Source of the DNA: Toxorhynchites rutilus septentrionalis
Lineage: Eukaryota > Arthropoda > Insecta > Diptera > Culicidae
Direction of reading: 5' to 3'
Assembly (NCBI RefSeq): GCF_029784135.1
Contig: NC_073746.1
Span: 94,300,575-94,364,574, forward strand
Length of the DNA stretch: 64,000 nt
Numbering within the stretch: the stretch's first letter is position 1; each line of letters begins with the position of its first letter. A model generated the notes under the pieces. The model did no database searches and had not been told where the DNA came from. It saw nothing but the letters and a program-made list of their open reading frames with translations. This document shows positions 57,221 through 64,000 of this stretch, one piece after another. The position numbers were made by a program, and so were the translations under genes.

Positions 57221-60169
57221 CGGAGATAATTCAGATCAATCTGAACCATTGCAACACAGCTCAGCAACTGTTGTGGCAGTCGACAACAGAGACAAAATGC
57301 GACGTTGCAATCATAGCGGAGCCGTACCGAGTACCCCGTGATAATGGCAGCTGGGCGACGGATAGCTTAGGGATTGCTGCAATACAGGTGATGGGCAGAT
57401 ATCCTATCCAGGAAGTGGTTGGAGGTTCACATGAAGGTTTCGTAATCGCCAAAATTAATGGAATCTTCATGTGTAGTTGCTACGCACCCCCGAGATGGAC
57501 AACTGAGCAATTCCACCAGATGCTAGACGCAATGACCGAGGAACTAATCGGCAGAACACCGATCGTCATTGGAGGCGACTTCAACGCGTGGGCGGTGGAG
57601 TGGGGAAGTAGATGCACCAACATCAGAGGGTACAGTCTACTGGAAGCTCTAGCAAAGCTGGAAGTAACGTTACTAAACGAAGGTACCACTAGCACTTTCC
57701 GGAAAGATGGGCGCGAATCCATCATAGACGTTACTTTTTGCAGTCCGTCGCTGTTGGCGAGTACGGAGTGGAAAGTGTGCGAGTCGTATACGCACAGTGA
57801 TCACCAGGCGATCCGGTACAGAATCGGTCAACGAAACCACGTGCTAGTTCGGAGGACAACAAGCGGTGAGCGGAAGTGGAAGACGAATGCTTTCGACAAT
57901 GACCTTTTCGTCGAAGCACTTCGTCTAGCAGGCGGAGCTTCAGATTGGAACGCAGAAAAGTTGACAGATCTACTGGTGAGAGCATGCGACACTACCATGC
58001 CGAGGAAAGTTGTACCAAAAAAATGGAAGACGCCCAGCTTACTGGTGGAACGACTCTCTTCGCAACCTTCGCGCTAGCTGTCTTCAAGCCAGAAGACGCG
58101 TTCAGAGAGCACGAAATAGCGCTGATAGAGAGGAACGAAATACGGTGTACCGAGCAGCTAGAGCCGCCTTGAAACGGGGAATTACACTGAGCAAAGCGAA
58201 CTGTTTCAAGGAGCTGTGCCGAGATGCAGATGCCAACCCATGGGGCAACGCGTATCGAGTCGTGATGGCGAAGATCAGAGGACCTGTGACGCCCGTCGAA
58301 TCGTGTCCCGAGAAGCTGAAGGTCATTGTGGAGGGTTTATTTCCGATGCATGATCCTACGATATGGCCACCGACACCGTACGCCGAAATAGCTACCGAAC
58401 GTTCTCAAGTTTCCAGTGAAGAACTGGTAGCAGTGGCGAAGAGACTGCAGGTAAACAAAGCGCCCGGCCCCGACGGAATCCCCAACGCGGCCTTGAAAAC
58501 GGCGATTCAGGCGTTCCCGGACATTTTCAGGATAGTGCTACAGAAATGCTTGGATGATGGTCACTTTCCTAAGAAATGGAAGATCCAAAAGTTAGTGTTG
58601 CTGCCAAAACCAGGAAAGCCCCCGGGGGTACCAACATCCTATAGGCCTATATGCCTGCTGGATACTCTTGGGAAACTCTTGGAAAGGATTATCCTCAACA
58701 GACTGACGAAATGTACGGAGAGTGACCATGGTCTGTCAAAGATGCAGTTTGGATTCCGGAAAGGTAGGTCCACCGTTGATGCTATCCGGACAGTGGTTGA
58801 AAAGGCAGAGAAGGCGTCACAGCAAAAGCGGAGGGGCGACCGACATTGTGCTATAGTAACGATCGACGTGAGGAATGCTTTCAACAGCGCTAGCTGGGAA
58901 GCCATTGCCGAGTCCCTACACCGTATGAAGGTTCCTGGGTACCTGTGCAGAATTCTAGGAAGCTACTTCCAGAACCGCGTCCTAGTCTACGAGACGAGCA
59001 CGGGGCAGACAACGTTGAATATAACGGCCGGAGTACCACAAGGCTCTATCCTGGGCCCAACGCTCTGGAACGTAATGTATAACGGAGTACTGAATCTGAA
59101 GCTTCCCAAAGGCGTGGAGATCGTGGGCTTCGCGGATGATATCGCTCTCACAGTGGCAGGCGAGACACTCGAAGAAGTGAAGATGCTTGCAATCGAGTCC
59201 ATCGTCTCAGTAGAGAACTGGATGCAAGCAGCGAAACTGCAGATTGCTCATAATAAAACGGAAGTATTGTTGGTGAGTAACTGCAAAGCCGTGCAGCGAG
59301 CGGAAATCACAGTCGGGGAACACGTGATAACTTCTAAGCGTAGGTTGAAATACTTGGGAGTTATGATCGACGACCGGCTGAATTTCAACAACCACGTCGA
59401 CTACGTCTGCGAGAAAGCAGAGAAGTCCATTAGCGCGATAGCGAGAATAATGCCGAATAACGCAGGACCTTGCAGTAGCAAAAGGCGTCTCCTGGCTGCT
59501 GTATCCTCGTCCATACTGCGGTACGGAGCACCAGCCTGGTCGGCGGCTCTCGAAACCCACCGGAATCGTAGAAAACTGGACCGTACGTTTCGGCTCATGG
59601 CGATGAGAGTTGCGAGCGCGTATAGGACGATCTCGTTGGAGGCAGTCTGCGTTATCGCCGGCATGATCCCTATTGGCATCACTCTGGCGGAAGACAGAGA
59701 GTGCTACAGACGAAAGGAAATCAGGGGTATCCGGAAAACAGCGAGAGTAGAATCACTCTTGAAGTGGCAGCAGGAATGGGACACGGCGGAGAAAGGCAGG
59801 TGGACGTATGGGCTCATACCGGTACTATCGACCTGGCTGAACAGGAAGCACGGGGAGGTGAATTTTCATCTGACACAGTTCCTGTCTGGACATGGCTGCT
59901 TCAGGCAATATTTGCACCGGTTCGGGCACGCAACGTCGCCACTCTGTCCGGAGTGTGAAGATGTGGAGGAAACACCAGAACACGTGGTATTTGTGTGTCC
60001 CAGGTTCACCGCAAGACGCGAGGGGCTGCCTGCCCTTCATGCCGGGAACATAGTAGAGAAAATGTGTCGCGACGAGGGCACCTGGAACGCTGTGAACAGT
60101 GTAATCATACACATCATGTCCGAGCTACAGCGGAAGTGGAGGGCCGACCAGCGTAGTAATAACCCCTGA
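57220..60169 (+). pseudogene. Element B ORF2: APE endonuclease plus reverse transcriptase, one frameshift
   Basis: Begins at ACG 57220-57222 in a TAACG stop/start overlap, where element A has ATG. Endonuclease: IIAEPYRVP, MCSCYAPPRW, IGGDFNAWAVEWGS, SDHQAIRY. A frameshift occurs at the A7 run 58017-58023; frame 2 then runs to TGA 60167. RT: NKAPGPDGIPN, SYRPICLLDTLGKLLERI, FRKGRSTVDAIR, GVPQGSILGPTLWN, VGFADDIALTVAG (catalytic ADD near 59125) and LKYLGVMIDDRLNF. C-terminal Cys/His motif CPECEDVEETPEHVVFVC. Length of about 980 codons is normal for R1-clade ORF2. No RNase H domain. Confidence 0.92.
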
Positions 60170-60217
60170 CCATAGAAGAGGAACAAATGCGAGGGCTGTT
60201 GCAAAGTGTAGTACCCC

Positions 60218-60810
60218 ACGAGAGTCGTTGTGACGGAGTGCGCGTTATGTTGGAGGGCACTGCCTAATCGGCGCTCCGTTGGGAAGAGAAATCCTGCGAG
60301 GGTGGCTGTGACGGGGCGCGCGTCAAGTTGGAGGGCGCTTCCTAATCGGTTCACGTCTCGACAGGTGAGAAACCCCGCGAGGGTGACTGTGACGGGTTGC
60401 GCGTCAAGCTGGAGGGCAATTCCTAATCGGTACACGTCTCGACGGATAAGCGGAATCTGGAGAGCAGGGTCAAGAAAATGCTGGCAATGCCTGTTGGTGG
60501 ATTGAGAGAGGAACATTGCGAGGGTCGTTTCGGCGGAGCGAGAGCCTAGGAGAGCATCATCAAATCGGTGGGTACCCCCACGAGAGTTGCTGTGACGGAG
60601 TGCGCGTTATGTTGGAGGGCACTGCCTAATCGGCGCTCCGTTGGGAAGAGAAATCCTGCGAGGGTGGCTGTGACGGGGCGCGCGTCAAGATGGAGGGCGC
60701 TTCCTAATCGGTTCACGTCTCGACAGGTGAGAAACCCCGCGAGGGTGACTGTGACGGGTTGCGCGTCAAGTTGGAGGGCAATTCCTAATCGGTACACGTC
60801 TCGACGGGTA
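60218..60810 (+). repeat. Nested tandem repeats in the element B 3' UTR
   Basis: Three ~80-bp units (starting near 60218, 60296 and 60376; shared phrases CGAGGGTGACTGTGACGGG, GCGCGTCAAG, TTGGAGGGC, CCTAATCGG) form a block of about 230 bp, duplicated as a whole at 60580-60810 (offset 362). ORFs crossing it on both strands are repeat read-through. Element A lacks this block. Confidence 0.9.
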
Positions 60811-61104
60811 AAAGGAAGCCTGTGCTGCGGATGTGCGTGGCGGAGTACAACGGAAACGTAAATGAGATGTATAGAGAAAAAGGGAAGGATCAACGCTAGT
60901 TAGCGTTGAAAACTCGTGAAGTGCATGAGCACAGCCGCCCCCTGAAGTAGTCGCCTAGATGTGGTCCCGGGGGGAATGAGGCTACGAGTAGAGGGCTTGG
61001 TTTTTGTGGGTGCGATCCCCACTCGACGTCTGGGTTATCCCTTCCCAGATAAGGCTGGAAGAGCGTTCCTCACCTCTATAAAAAAAAAAAAAAAAAAAAA
61101 AAAA

Positions 61105-61588
61105 CAAACATACAAACATACAAACATACAAACATACAAACATACAAACATACAAACATACAAACATACAAACATACAAACATACAAACATACAAACATA
61201 CAAACATACAAACATACAAACATACAAACATACAAACATACAAACATACAAACATACAAACATACAAACATACAAACATACAAACATACAAACATACAAA
61301 CATACAAACATACAAACATACAAACATACAAACATACAAACATACAAACATACAAACATACAAACATACAAACATACAAACATACAAACATACAAACATA
61401 CAAACATACAAACATACAAACATACAAACATACAAACATACAAACATACAAACATACAAACATACAAACATACAAACATACAAACATACAAACATACAAA
61501 CATACAAACATACAAACATACAAACATACAAACATACAAACATACAAACATACAAACATACAAACATACAAACATACGAACTTACGAA
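61105..61588 (+). repeat. (ACATACAA)n microsatellite, array 3
   Basis: About 60 near-perfect copies directly after the element B A tail; the last units degenerate to CGAACTTACGAACATACGAA. Followed by CAGGGCAAGCTAAATAAAAC, similar to text before array 1. Confidence 0.97.
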
Positions 61589-61639
61589 CATACGAACAGG
61601 GCAAGCTAAATAAAACCGTTTAATTGTCTCCAAAATGTC

Positions 61640-61990
61640 TGAATTTTGACAACAATATTCTCTTTTAGTTATCCCCCTTCGTTGTCTTTATTCTCGCGGC
61701 TGCATAGGTTGCCCGTTATTAACATCTGAGTTAGGTAGCCACACAAATGGACAGAATAAATGTATGGGTCAATGGGAATGCTTCTAGTTTTCATCAATTT
61801 AAACCATTTACAGACTATGAGATTGTAATCTATAGCATACCATACAAAACTTAGAGGATTCGATTGGTATGCAAATCGTCAAAATCCGGTCGCAGGAAAG
61901 ATAGTTACTAATGTTAACTTTATCTCATAAAAAACGTAACCTGTTTTCTGATTTGGCACCCTTAATGAAAGACGTGGTTCTACATCAAAA
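61640..61990 (-). repeat. Inverted copy of the repeat found at 47573-47890
   Basis: Minus-strand text matches 47573-47890: GGGTGCCAAATCAGAAAACA, TTTGTATGGTATGCTATA-like and CATACATTTATTCTGTCCAT segments, ending at the GACGTAG(A/A)AC-type terminus near 61966. Non-coding. Confidence 0.6.
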
Positions 61991-62150
61991 TCAAAACTCG
62001 AAATCTAGATATGCGATTAGAATATTTTTCATGGAAATCAATTAACTTTTTGTAAAAAAAAACATTTTAAATACTCCGTCTTACTTAAAAAAATGAGTTT
62101 ATTATCAAAAACTCTTATATCTCAAAACACCCTCCTTCATATATTATGTC

Positions 62151-62305
62151 CAAGCAAACCATTTGTCATGACAATTGTCATGCGAAAATGCGAAAACAGA
62201 ATAGAAACTGAGAGAGGTTGGCGTCGACAACATGCCTCATACCGTATGTTTCTATTCTGTTTTCGCATTTACGCATGACAATTGTCATGACAAATGGTTT
62301 GCTTG
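62151..62305. mobile_element. hAT-type hairpin MITE (155 bp)
   Basis: Arms 62151-62208 and 62248-62305 are inverse copies with one difference (CAAGCAAACCATTTGTCATG...), loop about 39 bp. Perfect 8-bp duplication ATTATGTC at 62143-62150 and 62306-62313. Almost the whole element is a stem, so transcripts would fold into a ~58-bp hairpin. Confidence 0.92.
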
Positions 62306-62449
62306 ATTATGTCTATGTTTTTATTCGGGAAGCCTTTTAATTTAACAGAGCTTGAACATATAATAATGTCGTGTCGGACAAACCAGAATGGAGATATGGA
62401 TAATTTGATATTAGAATTTTTTATAACTCAAAACACTCCCCTTTAGATA

Positions 62450-63581
62450 TTTTTGACGTAGGACTACGTCTTTCATTTCTATACTGAGGTGTAAGTTCAA
62501 ACTTTCGAAAACGAAAGCGTTATGTCGGAGAACGAGATTTTGAGCGTTAATAGCTCCTAAACAACAGAACGAAATAGTATGATAAACAATTCATTCGAAA
62601 GATAAAATGTCTACGCGTTATATGCTTGTTACTTTTTGATCCAAAAATTTGTTACTTTTTACTTTCATTACAGGTTATTGAAATCACACCAATCGGTATA
62701 TAAGCGAGTGCCGCTCGGAAATCCACTCAGTTTTAATTGCGCAACGATTGAGGTACGATCGCTGGAATGGATGGATGTTTCCCTAACACAGACTTCAAAC
62801 CCATGGAGCCAGGGGAAATCGGCATTACAAAATAGATGTAAGCAGAGGGTACTTTTGTACTCGTTTGCGTTTCTGCAAATTGGAATGTTTCCCTTACACA
62901 GACTTCAAAATCATGAAGCCTGGGGAAATCGGCATTACAAAACAGATGTGAGAGGCGGGTACTTTTGTACTCGTTTGCGTTTCTGCAAATGGGAATGTTT
63001 CCCTAACACAACTTTCAAAACCATGGAGCCAGGGAAAATTGGCATAGAAAATTAGATGCAAGCAGCGAGTACTATTGTACTCGGATTGACTATGCATTTG
63101 ATATGGTATGATACGGTGTAGTGATCATATCCAAAGTGGATATTATATTACATATCGAAGAAATCACATTTATAAAAGCAGCGTTATAAAATAATTTGTT
63201 TACGAATGCTGCAATCGACCATCGATTTTGGGAAGTTGGAATTTTTGAGAAGGGGGTCTTATTTTCGCTGTGTAATTCCGAGGAGGAATCCATTCCTTCT
63301 CAAGCGTTAAGCAGGAGCAGGATGCTCCGGATCAACGATGATTCCAATTGTCGGGGCTTGGGGAGTGGGTATAATTTGCGCTGGGTATTTCCGAGGAGGA
63401 ATCGATTCCCCCTTTGAACGTTAATAATTCTTTTCCGGCTAAACGAAGTGGTATGATAATCACTTTATTCGAAAGATGAAACGTCTAAGATTTATTTGTT
63501 TGTTACTTGTTGATTGCTAAGTCAACGTTAGTCCTACGTCCACCTTGCGGTTATATCAAAGATATAACCCACTTCTAGTTT
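62450..63581. repeat. Repeat unit with GACGTAGGACTACGTC terminus, second copy
   Basis: Begins TTTTTGACGTAGGACTACGTC-like text at 62452 and ends after CAACGTTAGTCCTACGTCC and a short palindrome GGTTATATCAAAGATATAACC. Related to 28022-28927. Includes direct internal repeats of the subterminal text (near 62540 and 63416) and the tandem array at 62770-63085. No gene. Confidence 0.6.
62770..63085 (+). repeat. 110-bp tandem repeat, about three units
   Basis: Units start near 62775, 62885 and 62995 (ATGTTTCCCTAACACAGACT, CATGGAGCCAGGGGAAATCG, TTTTGTACTCGTTTGCGTTT). The ORF at 62636-63055 is only this repeat. Confidence 0.85.
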
Positions 63582-64000
63582 TTTTATATTTTTATTACAT
63601 ATAGTGATGCCGTGTTGGACTTATCATAATACAGATTTAAAAAAAACAAAAATCTAATAAAAAAGAAATATTTTCAATGCATGCAAAAAAGCAAAAAAGC
63701 AAACGCAAAAAAGAATAATTTCAATGCATAGTCAAATCGTAACTATTTGAATAAAGTTATTTTAAAAAAAATGTAATAGATTGTGTCTAGAATAAGACCG
63801 CATTTTTGACGTAGGATTACGGAATTATATTATTCAATCCACTTGTTTATCTCTTCGGATTTAATTTTATTTTGAATCCATCGAAATTATGAAAATAATT
63901 GTTTAGTGGTGTGTCGTATTTTTTTAGAATCTGAAAATGTTTGAGTTAAGATTCATTCTTTTCCTCACGAGATCAATGCACGCAATTCGCACGCATCGCA
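63582..64000. other. AT-rich end of window
   Basis: No gene. Another GACGTAGGATTACGG motif at about 63809 suggests that a further repeat of the same family begins here. Confidence 0.4.

Larger units (their letters stand above)
55233..61104 (+). mobile_element. R1-clade-like LINE, element B, nearly full length
   Basis: 5.87 kb from GAGCCGTGGAGTTGCCGGCC to a 25-base A tail, with ACATACAA repeats on both sides. Layout: 5' UTR (~0.59 kb), ORF1 (55826-57220), ORF2 (57220-60169), 3' UTR of 0.93 kb with nested tandem repeats. ORF2 carries one frameshift at an A7 run. Both neighbours of the element being the same simple repeat as for element A is strong evidence for target specificity. Confidence 0.92.

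Noticed and set aside
50948..61588. CRISPR-like regular repeats
   Set aside because: The repeats are contiguous 8-mers without spacers, in a eukaryotic genome.

Overview
The window looks like a repeat-dense chromosomal segment of a culicine-type mosquito (Diptera: Culicidae); I cannot fix the genus. The arguments are one split host gene with clear insect orthology (borderline, an Ig/FN3 membrane protein), a Feilai-like tRNA SINE, a BEL/Pao retrotransposon, R1-type LINEs, several mariner/Tc1/hAT/piggyBac/Transib-like elements and tandem repeats of a kind I know from mosquito genomes. Bacterial features (operons, Shine-Dalgarno sites, CRISPR) are absent.

Layout. 1-2868: 3' part of a degraded LINE with RT and RNase H, interrupted by a ~500-bp tRNA-derived SINE; two more copies of that SINE lie at 3.1-3.6 and 5.8-6.25 kb. 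4.0-8.4 kb: old repeats and a decayed Tc1 transposase (minus). 8.4-13.4 kb: low-repeat sequence with no recognisable gene. 13.4-15.3 kb: a mariner nested at a TA inside another mariner. 16.3-18.5 kb: a hAT-like element nested in a Feilai-like SINE. 18.665-25.301 kb: a BEL/Pao element with both LTRs and a 5-bp target duplication, broken by stops, frameshifts and a 292-bp inverted self-duplication. 25.51-26.80 kb: a full-length mariner with one frameshift. 26.92-27.77 kb: a second hAT-like element. 29.385-31.259 kb: a palindromic Transib-like non-autonomous element.

33.585-46.727 kb (minus): seven coding exons of borderline (bdl). Its ~11-kb fourth visible intron holds a piggyBac-like element and a three-level nest: a recently inserted, internally deleted errantivirus-like element with apparently identical LTRs, inside a second Transib-like palindrome, inside a palindromic repeat family. 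The first exon(s) of bdl, including the signal peptide, were not found.

47-64 kb: more palindromic repeats, then the most striking locus. Two R1-clade-like LINEs (A, 51.04-54.93 kb, internally deleted; B, 55.23-61.10 kb, nearly full length) sit head-to-tail, separated and flanked by arrays of the 8-mer ACATACAA. The two elements share an almost identical ~570-bp 5' module, although their ORFs are strongly diverged. The window ends in a hAT-type hairpin MITE with an 8-bp target duplication and repeats carrying a recurring GACGTAGGACTACGTC palindrome.

Aside from bdl, nearly every recognisable coding sequence is transposon-derived, and most are inactivated.
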